Assembly: GCA_011523735.1 (NCBI GenBank)
Contig: WTGB01000140.1
Span: 3,147-50,761, forward strand
DNA from: Chloroflexota bacterium
GTDB lineage: Bacteria > Chloroflexota > Anaerolineae > Aggregatilineales > Phototrophicaceae
DNA length: 47,615 bases
Direction of reading: 5' to 3'
The notes under the pieces are model-generated. The model had not been told where the DNA came from, did not search any database, and saw nothing but the letters and a program-made list of their open reading frames with translations. The position numbers and the translations under genes were made by a program. Positions 25,660-33,666 of this stretch are shown here, piece by piece; position 1 is the stretch's first letter, and each line of letters begins with the position of its first letter.

Positions 25660-27052
25660 CTAGGGGCACAATGTAGCCGTCATCAAGCCAGGCATGCAAG
25701 TTCTCCGGGTCAACTGCCTCACTGGCAAATCCCTCAGGATGCTCCCGGTTAAGTTGGGCTAATCTTTCATCGACGACATAACTATTGCGGAAATCGTGGT
25801 AAATGCCCTTCGACAGTGAGACGTAGCACCAGGGCGCCAGCCGATACCTTGTATACTCACTCAACTGGGGGACGCGATACTGGAAGGGCGGCTTCTTTAC
25901 CGCATTCACGATGACATCGGCGTAAGCCTTGACCATGGCTTCTTGCGAGAATTCCGCCTTTAGATAGTGTAGTGTTGATGGTGAAGTACGCCGGCGCTCA
26001 CTTAGTATGCTGTGCGCAATTGCGGCGGCGCTGTCAATATCGCCAAAATCGACGCGGTCGATATGTTCGGCGGGCAGCAGATCGCGAAAAGGACCTACCC
26101 GCGACACGATTGCCGGCGTGCCGCAACCCAGCGACTCAAAGACGGTATTGCCGAAAGTCTCCACCAAACTGCCGATGCACATCGTCACATCAGCCAGGCT
26201 GTAATATTCAGGAATCAATGTTTCGCTGATCCAATCATGAAACACGAATGCGTCTCCCAGACCCCCTTCATGGATGCGGCGCTTCAACTTGTCATAATAG
26301 GCGCGGTTGCCGGGTTCGCTTTCACTGTCGAGCCAGCGCGGCACCAAAACCCGTAGATCGTGCCAGCCGTAATCGCGCACCAGTTTCTCCGCCACCTGCA
26401 AGACTTCGTATATCCCCTTCGGCTCTTCAGGCCGATGCGGGAAAAGCAGGGTGGGATGATTCGCGATTTCGGCGGGAATGACCTCGAAGATGTCGCGCGG
26501 CTCCGCGTAGCGGTAGGTCTCCCAGTCGAAGCCATTGTGAATGGTCTGCATCCGCTCGGCGACTCCGGGCGCGAATTGCCCGACGACTGCTTCATACGAA
26601 GCGCGCGTATGCTCTGAAGGCAAAATCCATTCATCGCCTTGAAACAGAAAGGCGCATTGCATCGTCTCGGGATAAATGATGCTGCGCAATGAGATCACCG
26701 TCGGAATATCTTGATAGACATAGGGGAATATCAGTCCGCCATCATGGCTGTAGTGGATATCCGCATTGGCGATGGCGGCGCCGACATAACGCATGGCATT
26801 GGCGATGTGGTAAAGCGGTGTGAAGTATGGCTCCGGATAGGGCTGTTTGAAGCGGAGAATCGGCCGGATTTCTACATTCTCGTGCCACCTGAACGGCCTG
26901 CTCGACCCCTCGCGCTGCGTCGACAGAATCGTAAGCTGATGCCCCTGCTCGCCGAGGTGGAGCGCGACCTTTTTGAGTTGAATCTGTCCGCCCCCCATGG
27001 CGAAATCGGAGAACAGCGGCGTCATGGAAAAGACGGCGATTTTCTTGCTCAT
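25649..27052 (-). CDS. GT4-family glycosyltransferase
   Basis: The 467-aa GT-B enzyme has the N-terminal donor/acceptor lobe with glycine-rich FAMGGGQIQLKKVALHL and the C-terminal nucleotide-sugar lobe with the EX7E motif in VETFGNTVFESLGCGTPAIVS. After the catalytic part (~380 residues) lies an extra ~80 residues ending near a WLDDGYIVPLV stretch, unexplained. It likely adds a sugar to a lipid or polysaccharide precursor; donor and acceptor are unknown. No other cell-envelope sugar genes are adjacent. Confidence 0.88.
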   Translation of the reverse strand: MSKKIAVFSMTPLFSDFAMGGGQIQLKKVALHLGEQGHQLTILSTQREGSSRPFRWHENVEIRPILRFKQPYPEPYFTPLYHIANAMRYVGAAIANADIHYSHDGGLIFPYVYQDIPTVISLRSIIYPETMQCAFLFQGDEWILPSEHTRASYEAVVGQFAPGVAERMQTIHNGFDWETYRYAEPRDIFEVIPAEIANHPTLLFPHRPEEPKGIYEVLQVAEKLVRDYGWHDLRVLVPRWLDSESEPGNRAYYDKLKRRIHEGGLGDAFVFHDWISETLIPEYYSLADVTMCIGSLVETFGNTVFESLGCGTPAIVSRVGPFRDLLPAEHIDRVDFGDIDSAAAIAHSILSERRRTSPSTLHYLKAEFSQEAMVKAYADVIVNAVKKPPFQYRVPQLSEYTRYRLAPWCYVSLSKGIYHDFRNSYVVDERLAQLNREHPEGFASEAVDPENLHAWLDDGYIVPLVKA

Positions 27053-27158
27053 GCTTCTTGTTCAGGCGGGGCGCCTGCTGCTTTCACAGATGAGTATGGA
27101 GTTTAACACTCAGGACCGCGGCGACAAAGTCCGCGCAGCTTTCCCGGGTACGTTCGCA

Positions 27159-27887
27159 TCATCCGGAGATGACTGTGCCCACCGTGTTATCGCCTCTTAG
27201 CGCCTTGACAAGGTCCTCGGGATTCCAGAAATTCAGCACGACAATGGGCATGGCATTTTCTTGGCAGAGGGTAAAGGCCGTGGTATCCATGACACGCAGC
27301 TGTTGATCCAGCACCTGCTGATAATCCAGCTTGCTATAGCGCGTGGCGCCGCGGTTCTTCATCGGGTCTGCTGAATACACTCCGTCAACTTTGGTCGCCT
27401 TGACGATGACATCGGCATGTATCTCGCTTGCGCGCAAGGCGGCCGCGGAATCGGTTGTGAAATAGGGACTGCCGATGCCGCCAGTGAGGATGACAACGCG
27501 CCCTTTTTCCATGTGGCGAATGGCGCGGAGTCGAATATATGGCTCGGCGATAGAATTCATCTCGACGGCAGTTTGCACGCGTGTGACGATGCCGAGGCCT
27601 TCGATGGCGTCCTGCAGCGCCAAACCATTCATGACCGTGGCGATCATGCCCATGTGGTCGGCTGTGCTGCGATCCATGCCTAGTTTCGCCGCCGGCTCGC
27701 CACGCCACAAGTTGCCGCCCCCGATGACGATAGCGACTTGTATGCCCAGCTCATGAACTTCGCGCACACGCTGCGCGATGTAGGCGGCTCTTTCCGGGTC
27801 AATGCCGGCGCCACTTTCACCGGCGAGCGCTTCGCCGCTCAGCTTCAACAAAACACGTTTGTAGGGCAAGTCGCCATTCACGCTCAT
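27159..27887 (-). CDS. pyrH: UMP kinase
   Basis: The 242-aa amino-acid-kinase-fold enzyme phosphorylates UMP to UDP. Motifs: LLKLSGEALAG at the N-terminus, VIGGGNLWRG, DHMGMIATVMNGLAL, VILTGGIGSPYFTTDSAAALRA and KATKVDGVYSADP. The ATG at 27887 follows GAGGAGCG; a longer in-frame start at 27962 is not family-like. In the usual rpsB-tsf-pyrH-frr order, frr should follow, but a glycosyltransferase lies there instead. Confidence 0.97.
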   Translation of the reverse strand: MSVNGDLPYKRVLLKLSGEALAGESGAGIDPERAAYIAQRVREVHELGIQVAIVIGGGNLWRGEPAAKLGMDRSTADHMGMIATVMNGLALQDAIEGLGIVTRVQTAVEMNSIAEPYIRLRAIRHMEKGRVVILTGGIGSPYFTTDSAAALRASEIHADVIVKATKVDGVYSADPMKNRGATRYSKLDYQQVLDQQLRVMDTTAFTLCQENAMPIVVLNFWNPEDLVKALRGDNTVGTVISG

Positions 27888-27945
27888 GGTCGCTCCTCGG
27901 TCAATGTCATCCTCGGTTCCAGTATTTTCAGGTGCCGGAGCACGT

Positions 27946-28620
27946 TCATGCTGGCGGGGCAAGCCAGAACTCCTCGTTCAATCCTAGCGCGCGGAAGATT
28001 GCCTGAGCTTCTGCCGCCGTTCTGCCGCGAAAATCCGGCGCCATCCGGTCCTGATACCAGCGCTTGGCCAGTTCCCACACTTGCGACAATTTTAGCACCG
28101 CGCCACGTTTTCGACCGTGACGTCGGCGCCATGCGTCAATCTCGCTTTCCGACCGGAAAAGCAAAATACTCGCTCAAGTATCTACAATATCGTCATACCA
28201 TTGGCGAAAAGGATGGGCGAAATGCACAAATCTGCCACTAGCATTCTGCAGTGTCTTGTCTTCAACCATGTAGCGCATGACATCGCCGGTGAGGGGATGG
28301 CGCGCCTCGATATGTGCGTCACAATCAAGCATGGCTGGGATGCCCAGCGAATCCCAGGCGCAGTTGGCATAAAGCGCCATATCGCCAACGGTGACGCGAT
28401 AGTCGGTCGGCACTGCGGAAAGCGGATGCGCCATCAAGATCTCATCCCCGCCCGCCTTGAGCACCAAGGCATGCGCATCGTGCAGCCGCTGCAGCGCCGC
28501 CCGAGCATCCGGCGGTGAGATGTTTGAGCGCTCAGCGATCGTCTTTAGGGAGGGCGCTGTCCCGTTCGCGATGAGTGATTCATACACGAACAGACGGATC
28601 TCCCAATCAGTTTCGCCCAT
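27946..28620 (-). CDS. Selenocysteine-containing alkylmercury lyase (MerB) family protein, in-frame TGA = Sec149
   Basis: Two frames, 28174-28641 and 27946-28164, are one gene interrupted by a single in-frame TGA at 28176-28174. Together they encode 224 aa. The N-terminal ~60 residues form a MerB-like winged helix (SLKTIAERSNISPPDARAAL). Then comes YANCAWDSLGIP with Cys87 and Asp90, equal in spacing to MerB Cys96/Asp99, and WYDDIVDT-U-ASILLFRSE, where the TGA falls at MerB Cys159. The distance 87-149 (62) agrees with 96-159 (63). The sequence after the TGA is family-like to the end (WYQDRMAPDFRGRTAAEAQAIFRALGL). A SECIS-like hairpin follows the TGA. ATG at 28620 is preferred over GTG at 28641, which abuts the tsf terminator. 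It may cleave C-Hg bonds or do related thiol/selenol chemistry; the substrate is unproven. Confidence 0.85.
28139..28167 (-). promoter_or_regulatory. Bacterial SECIS-like element in the coding sequence
   Basis: On the minus strand, ATTTTGCTTT pairs with AAAGCGAGAT (10 pairs with two G-U). One U (28157) is then bulged, two C-G pairs follow, and the apical loop is GGUC (28154-28151). The loop begins 19 bases after the TGA; in E. coli fdhF the GGUC begins 18 bases after its UGA and also has a bulged U just below the loop. This matches what SelB needs, as known from the fdhF element. Confidence 0.8.
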
Positions 28621-28641
28621 CGTCACGTTACTGCCAGGCAC

Positions 28642-28670
28642 AAAAAAGGGATTAGCCGAAAACTAATCCC
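28642..28670 (-). terminator. Intrinsic terminator after tsf
   Basis: On the minus strand GGGATTAG (28670-28663) pairs with CTAATCCC (28655-28648) and is followed by six T. It separates rpsB-tsf from the MerB-like gene, which starts about 20 bases later and so needs read-through or its own promoter. Confidence 0.85.
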
Positions 28671-28717
28671 CGATCGTTCAGTCTCGCCTTCGCAAGGCAA
28701 AAGTCGCGCCAAAATGC

Positions 28718-29323
28718 TTAAGCTCCGTCACCGATCGCAAGACGTTGGAAGCGACCGATATTAATCGTCTCGCCCACCTCGGCGACTGTCTCCTGCAAGT
28801 ACTGCGTTATGGTCTTGTCATCGTCCTTGATGAAAGCCTGCTCCATCAATACGATCTCTTCGTACCACTTGTTCATGCGCCCGGCGACGATCTTTTCCGC
28901 GATATGCTCCGGCTTGCCTTCTTCCAGAGCGCGCTGCATCTGCAACGCTGTTTCCGATGTGACTTGTTCATCGGGCACATCTTCGCGCTTGACGTATTGC
29001 GGATTCATATTGGCGATGTGCATGGCGATATCTTTGGCGAAGGACTTGAATTGATCCGTCGCCGCCACGAAGTCGGTCTCGCAATTGACTTCGACAATAA
29101 CCGCCAGCCGCTGATCGAAATGGACATAATTCCCAATGACGCCTTCGTTGGCGCTGCGTCCTTTGCCTTGCAGCTTGATGCCGTCTTTCAACGCCTTTTC
29201 CCGCAGGAATTCCGCGGCCGCGTCAATGTCGCCATTATGCTGCTCCAGCGCCTTCTTGCAATCTAGCGGGCCCGCGCCAGTTATTTCTCGCAGCGCTTTC
29301 ACCTCTTTTGCACTTACTGCCAT
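28718..29323 (-). CDS. tsf: Translation elongation factor Ts
   Basis: The 201-aa guanine-nucleotide exchange factor for EF-Tu has the N-terminal UBA-like domain (VKALREITGAGPLDCKKAL) and the core TDFVA motif in EVNCETDFVAATDQF. It is short compared with E. coli EF-Ts (283 aa) and resembles the one-and-a-half-domain type found in thermophiles and several other phyla. GAGGAG precedes the ATG at 29323. It lies 46 bases after rpsB and ends before a clear terminator. Confidence 0.97.
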   Translation of the reverse strand: MAVSAKEVKALREITGAGPLDCKKALEQHNGDIDAAAEFLREKALKDGIKLQGKGRSANEGVIGNYVHFDQRLAVIVEVNCETDFVAATDQFKSFAKDIAMHIANMNPQYVKREDVPDEQVTSETALQMQRALEEGKPEHIAEKIVAGRMNKWYEEIVLMEQAFIKDDDKTITQYLQETVAEVGETINIGRFQRLAIGDGA

Positions 29324-29369
29324 CTCTCTCCTCATCTCCGTTCAGTTGAGCCAACATGCGCTCAACAGT

Positions 29370-30251
29370 TTATTCCTCTCTGTCGTCCGCCTTTTCGCTG
29401 TCGCTATCAGCGCCATCTTCGCTCTCGGCTTCATCATCGGCGAAGAGCTTGGAATCGCGCAGCTTCGCCAAGGTAGATTCGCCCAGCAAGTCTTCGTCAG
29501 CGAGTTCTTCGTCGTAGGCATCAGCGAAGAATTGCTCTTCTTCCTCTTCCACGCCGGCTGATTGCCGCAGGTTGTGCCCTTCCAGCACAGCATCCGCCAA
29601 GGCGCCAATCAACAGACGAATCGAGCGCATCGCGTCGTCATTGGCTGGCAAGATGTGATCGACCATGTCGGGATTGGCATTGGTATCGACCAGCGCCAAT
29701 ACTGGAATCTTCAAGATATTGGCTTCTTTGACCGCGGTATGCTCTCGTTCGGCATCCACCACGATCAGAAGATCGGGAATGCGCTTCATCTCGCGAATGC
29801 CGCCCAAGCGCAACTGCAGCTTGGATATCTTGCGCTGGAGCACGAGACCTTCCTTCTTGGTTAAGCGATCAAATTCGCCCGCGTCGCGCCGCTGCTCCAA
29901 TTGCTTCAAGGTGTCAATGCGGCTGCGGATCGTCTGCCAGTTGGTCAGCGTCCCGCCCAGCCAGCGATAATTGACATAGGGCATGCCGCAGCGCACGGCT
30001 TCCCGTTGGATGATCTCTTGCGCTTGGCGTTTCGTGCCGACGAACAGGACCGATCCACCGCCGGCCACCGAGTTGGCGATCATGTCGTGGAACTGGTTGA
30101 GATTCTTGAGCGTGATTTGTAGGTCTATAATGTGGATCCCGTTGCGCTGCGTGAAGATGAATTCATCCATCTTGGGATTCCACTTGTTGGTGCGATGCCC
30201 GAAGTGCACACCCGTTTCGAGCAACGTCCGCATCTTTACCGCTGTTGGCAT
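29370..30251 (-). CDS. rpsB: 30S ribosomal protein S2
   Basis: The 293-aa product begins MPTAVKMRTLLETGVHFGHRTNKWNPKM, the family signature. GVHFGH, FVGTKRQAQEII and the second signature around PDLLIVVDAEREHTAVKEA are all present. The ATG at 30251 is chosen because AGGAG lies 7 bases upstream; the ATG two codons earlier is too close. The last ~60 residues are an acidic, low-complexity tail (EEEEEQFF, DDEAESEDGADSDSE) absent from E. coli S2. Confidence 0.97.
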   Translation of the reverse strand: MPTAVKMRTLLETGVHFGHRTNKWNPKMDEFIFTQRNGIHIIDLQITLKNLNQFHDMIANSVAGGGSVLFVGTKRQAQEIIQREAVRCGMPYVNYRWLGGTLTNWQTIRSRIDTLKQLEQRRDAGEFDRLTKKEGLVLQRKISKLQLRLGGIREMKRIPDLLIVVDAEREHTAVKEANILKIPVLALVDTNANPDMVDHILPANDDAMRSIRLLIGALADAVLEGHNLRQSAGVEEEEEQFFADAYDEELADEDLLGESTLAKLRDSKLFADDEAESEDGADSDSEKADDREE

Positions 30252-30307
30252 TGCCATTCTCCTCGAATAATCGGTGTTTTTAGCTCGCACATCGTTCAGC
30301 CCCCGGT

Positions 30308-30383
30308 GACAATCCGCCTAGGCGGACAACACCCGCCCTGAGTCCCGATGTGTGGGATTTCGACAATCCGCCGACTAGGCGAA
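30308..30383 (-). repeat. Two related inverted repeats in the rpsB leader
   Basis: On the plus strand the sequences GACAATCCGCCTAGGCGGAC (30308-30327) and GACAATCCGCC-GA-CTAGGCGAA (30362-30383) are imperfect direct copies 54 bases apart, and each can fold into a short hairpin. Both lie inside the predicted rpsB leader RNA. An S2-binding autoregulatory leader is a plausible reading (inference). Confidence 0.45.
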
Positions 30384-30395
30384 ATGCCGGGCGCG

Positions 30396-30424
30396 ATATT
30401 AGCATAGATATCCGCCAAGAACAA
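30396..30424 (-). promoter_or_regulatory. Predicted promoter of rpsB-tsf
   Basis: On the minus strand TTGTTC (30424-30419), 17 bases, then TAATAT (30401-30396) with TG one base upstream (extended -10). The leader to the rpsB start would be about 138 bases and contain both hairpin repeats. Confidence 0.5.
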
Positions 30425-30463
30425 TGTTGGGTTTGGTCCCGCAGCGGTCCGCCGCGTTCCCTA

Positions 30464-31588
30464 TTAGCGACATGCCGGGCTTGTATTGAGGATGTCCTCA
30501 AGCGTACTGATAAAGGCGCTGTTGGCTTCTCGACTTCCCAGGCTGAGACGCATTCCATAGGGCAGGCCATTGCGTGTCTGGCTCCGTAGCAAGAAGCCGC
30601 GGAGCCGCAACTCTTCCTGCAGCTCGTCGGCGGGCAAGCGCGTCTCGAAAAGGATAAAATTCGCCGCCGGCTTCCAATAGCGGATATTGAGCCGGTCGAG
30701 TTGGGCGCAGAGCCAATGAGCCTCTCCACGGAGGTATTCGACAACGCGCCGTACATGCCCTTGATCGCGGCAGGCGGCAATCCCCGCCGCCAATGCCAGC
30801 TTGTTCTGATGAAAGCCGCGCTGCAAACCGGCGATGGCGTTGGCGATTTCCGGCTTGGCGATGCCGTAGCCCAGGCGCAAGCCCGCCAGCCCATACGCTT
30901 TCGAGAAGCTGTGAACGATAACGATGTTTTTCTTGTCCAAAACATAGCGTAGGGAGTCGGGGTAATCGCCGTCATCCACGAAGTGATGGTAGACCTCGTC
31001 AGCTACGACCAAAACATGATCCGGCAATCCACGCATCAGCCGCTCCACAGCTCTCCCCGAGATCAAGGTGCCAGTCGGGTTGTTGGGGTTGCAGAGCATC
31101 ACCAGTTTGCTGCGTTCAGTAATGGCATCCAGCACTGCCTCGGGACGATAACGGAACGTTTCCGGTTCTAGCGGCACATCTATGACTTTGGCGCCAAGCG
31201 GCAGCGACACTTTCTTGTAGGCGCCGGCAAACGTGGGCGAAGACAGGATCACTTCGTCTCCCGGCATGAGGGCAGCGCGCATGATCAACTCCAGCGCTTC
31301 GAATCCGCTGCAGCCCGTGAAAATATACTCCGCTGTCAGCCCGCGCCCGAGCGCGTCAACGATGGCGCGCCGCAACTCAATATCGGAAAAATTCGGATAA
31401 TAGGACAGCGATGGCGCGACAGCATTGATCGCGTCAATCACCCGCGGCGACGGTCCCAGCGGATTTTCGTTGTTCTGCAGGCGATGTATCGGCATATCGG
31501 GCGCGGGTCCCCGCCCGTCATCTAAGGCGTTATCTGCTTCTTCTCGCATGAATGGGCTGATGTACCGGTTGAAATGCAAACTGCTCAT
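30464..31588 (-). CDS. hisC: Histidinol-phosphate aminotransferase-like PLP enzyme
   Basis: The 374-aa fold-type I aminotransferase has NENPLGPSPRVIDAI near residue 40, the substrate-side Tyr/Asn positions (CNPNNPTG), the cofactor Asp in VVADEVYHHF and the Schiff-base lysine in HSFSKAYGLAGLRLGYG. This is the HisC subgroup pattern. It may make L-histidinol phosphate or act on other amino acids such as aromatic ones; other his genes are not nearby, so the specific reaction is less certain than the family. It is followed by the rpsB promoter, so it is transcriptionally separate. Confidence 0.82.
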   Translation of the reverse strand: MSSLHFNRYISPFMREEADNALDDGRGPAPDMPIHRLQNNENPLGPSPRVIDAINAVAPSLSYYPNFSDIELRRAIVDALGRGLTAEYIFTGCSGFEALELIMRAALMPGDEVILSSPTFAGAYKKVSLPLGAKVIDVPLEPETFRYRPEAVLDAITERSKLVMLCNPNNPTGTLISGRAVERLMRGLPDHVLVVADEVYHHFVDDGDYPDSLRYVLDKKNIVIVHSFSKAYGLAGLRLGYGIAKPEIANAIAGLQRGFHQNKLALAAGIAACRDQGHVRRVVEYLRGEAHWLCAQLDRLNIRYWKPAANFILFETRLPADELQEELRLRGFLLRSQTRNGLPYGMRLSLGSREANSAFISTLEDILNTSPACR

Positions 31589-31782
31589 CCGCTTTTGCCT
31601 ATGCTCGCGACTTCCTAATTACACAAACTCTTTTGAGCGGCAGCCAAGAGTGTTCGTTATGTTGCGTTCGCACGGCAGTTCTTCTCGCTGCCGCCGAGCG
31701 GCTTTGGCATCACGAACTGTGATGATAACGCAAATCGTCGCCGGAGGTAAGCTGGCGGCTCTCTGGCATTCGGCCGCGGCCG

Positions 31783-32187
31783 CTAGCGAGAATTGCGCAA
31801 TTGCAGTGAAGCGCCGTCTTTCGGCTTAAAACCAAATTGATCGTAGAAGCCGATCAGGTCGGCATCACAATCCAGCATGACAACTTCAATATGCTCCGTG
31901 CGTTTCAGAATTTTCTCCAACATGTGGGAAGCGACTCCTTGGTTGCGATAGGCGCGGTCGACCACGACATCATCGATAACCGCGCGATACAAATCATCGG
32001 TGATCACGCGCGCGAAGCCGATCAAATGATCCTCATCCCAAACGCCCAGCGTAATCTGGCTGCGGTCCAGCATCAACTGGATATCCAGCGGACTGCGCGA
32101 ATCAGCCCAACTTGTTTGCTGGAAAAGTTGATAGAGCTCTTCCGGATTTAGCGGCTCAGTGAATGAGTAGATATAGCGTGTCGGCAT
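31783..32187 (-). CDS. GNAT family N-acetyltransferase
   Basis: The 134-aa product begins MPTRYIYSFTEPLNPEELYQLFQQTSW. It has the acetyl-CoA-binding motif A in VVDRAYRNQGVASHMLEKIL (RxxQGxA type) and the C-terminal FYDQFGFKP typical of small GNATs. AAGGG lies 8 bases before the ATG at 32187. An in-frame ATG at 32205 is a possible alternative; longer extensions look non-coding. Substrate unknown. Divergent from the esterase-like gene. Confidence 0.85.
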   Translation of the reverse strand: MPTRYIYSFTEPLNPEELYQLFQQTSWADSRSPLDIQLMLDRSQITLGVWDEDHLIGFARVITDDLYRAVIDDVVVDRAYRNQGVASHMLEKILKRTEHIEVVMLDCDADLIGFYDQFGFKPKDGASLQLRNSR

Positions 32188-32443
32188 CGTCTGTACCCTT
32201 GTCATATCCGCTCTGTCTCTTTTGGCTCGCAGTCGCAACATCTCCTTGGCTGCCAACCCTAGGTCATCATACCGCAAAGCGCAGATTGCTGTTGCCATTT
32301 TGTATCTTTTGTCCAGTGAGCTGGATATCGACTCGCCCTATATAGGCAGTCGCTCACTGCTGTTGGACCGCCGCGGTTTCCCCATAGTCTGCGCCGGTGA
32401 TAAAATGATGTTGTCCACCGAAAAGCCTTGAGGAACTGCGGCT

Positions 32444-33643
32444 TTGGCAACATCGAGATGGGATTCATTCATTCAATTCTTGTGCGAGGTCTATCAGACC
32501 CCGGCAAATGAACACCAGCAACTGGTAGATGAATTGCTGAATACGCATGATGAATGGCCCTGGATTGAACGTGATAAAGCCACATTCGTGTACGATTCCT
32601 GGACGGCGCAGAATGTCGCTCTGAATATCGACATCGTCAATCGTGACCCGCCCTTCGAAAATATGGCGCGGCTTGAGGGCACCTCGCTCTGGTATTTCCA
32701 ACGTTACTTTGAGCGGGACGCGCTGGTGGATTACATGTTCGCCATAGATGATCCCGGCACGCCGCTGGCGCAAGAAATCGATTTGATGGATCGCGTTGGC
32801 AAATTCTGGCAAGCCGATCCCCTTAACGCTCTCTCGATCCGCGCCAGCCAGGTTGACACATCCGTATTGCAGATGCCGCGAGCGCGCCCGTTTCCCAACT
32901 GGCAAACGATGACCGCAGTGCCGCGCGGACGGGTCTATCGCCATCGCTTTAGCTCGGTCCAGCTCGGTTTTGAGAATCGCAGCCTGTGGGTCTATACGCC
33001 GCCTGGTTATGACGGGAACGATGGGCTGGATTACCGCCTGCTCGTCTTGATGGACGGCCAATGGGCGATGAATATCCTCGAAGTGCCCTATATCGCCGAT
33101 GCGCTGATAAAACACGGTCGGATGCAGCCCATTATCATCGCGATGCTCGCCAGCGGTTCGCAGTCGGAACGCGTTGACGAGTACGTAGGCAATGACAAGC
33201 ACTACGCGATGATCGCCGCGGAACTGCTGCCCTTTTTGCAGGCGCAGCACCGCATTGAACCGCTTGATCTCGGATTGGGCGGCGTTGGCGAAGGCGCCAT
33301 CGCTGCTGCCTATGCCGCTCTGAAGAATCCGGCTATTTGCGGCCATCTCATCATGATCTCCCCGCCTTTGGGCCGCCCCCCAGCTGTCCGGCTGCTCAAG
33401 GATTTTGCGCAGCGCTTCCGCGACTTGCCAATCTTGCCCAATCACATCTTTCAGTCGGTCGGCCGTTATGAACAAGATCTTCGTTTCTATCAGCCGGCTC
33501 TGGCGCTCCGCGGCATACTTGAGCGGCGCATGACTCACGACCCGGATCTGCAATACCAGTTTGTTGAGTTGGGCAGCGGCCACAGCCTGGCCGCCTTCAA
33601 GAGCGTGCTGCCCGAAGCTTTGGCGCACGTCTTTCCCGCTTAG
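32444..33643 (+). CDS. Esterase D/enterochelin-esterase-like alpha/beta hydrolase lacking the usual nucleophile Ser
   Basis: A 399-aa protein. The first ~160 residues form an N-terminal domain with a beta-sandwich-like end, followed by the putative esterase domain (RSLWVYTPPGYDGNDGLDYRLLVLMDGQWAMN). The nucleophile elbow G-x-S-x-G reads G-V-G-E-G, with Gly282 where serine is expected. The family histidine (His380 in GSGHSLAAFK) is kept. It may be a pseudo-hydrolase or use a different residue. The start is TTG at 32444 with GAGGAAC 8 bases upstream; no suitable ATG exists nearby. rsmI begins 23 bases after its stop. Confidence 0.8.
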   Translation: MATSRWDSFIQFLCEVYQTPANEHQQLVDELLNTHDEWPWIERDKATFVYDSWTAQNVALNIDIVNRDPPFENMARLEGTSLWYFQRYFERDALVDYMFAIDDPGTPLAQEIDLMDRVGKFWQADPLNALSIRASQVDTSVLQMPRARPFPNWQTMTAVPRGRVYRHRFSSVQLGFENRSLWVYTPPGYDGNDGLDYRLLVLMDGQWAMNILEVPYIADALIKHGRMQPIIIAMLASGSQSERVDEYVGNDKHYAMIAAELLPFLQAQHRIEPLDLGLGGVGEGAIAAAYAALKNPAICGHLIMISPPLGRPPAVRLLKDFAQRFRDLPILPNHIFQSVGRYEQDLRFYQPALALRGILERRMTHDPDLQYQFVELGSGHSLAAFKSVLPEALAHVFPA

Positions 33644-33666
33644 CAGATTTTGCCTTGGCGCAGCGC

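Noticed and set aside
27946..28641. MerB-like gene read as a pseudogene or as two separate genes
   Set aside because: Only one stop is present, with no frameshift; conserved sequence continues on both sides, the stop lies exactly at a catalytic cysteine position, and a SECIS-like hairpin follows at the proper distance.
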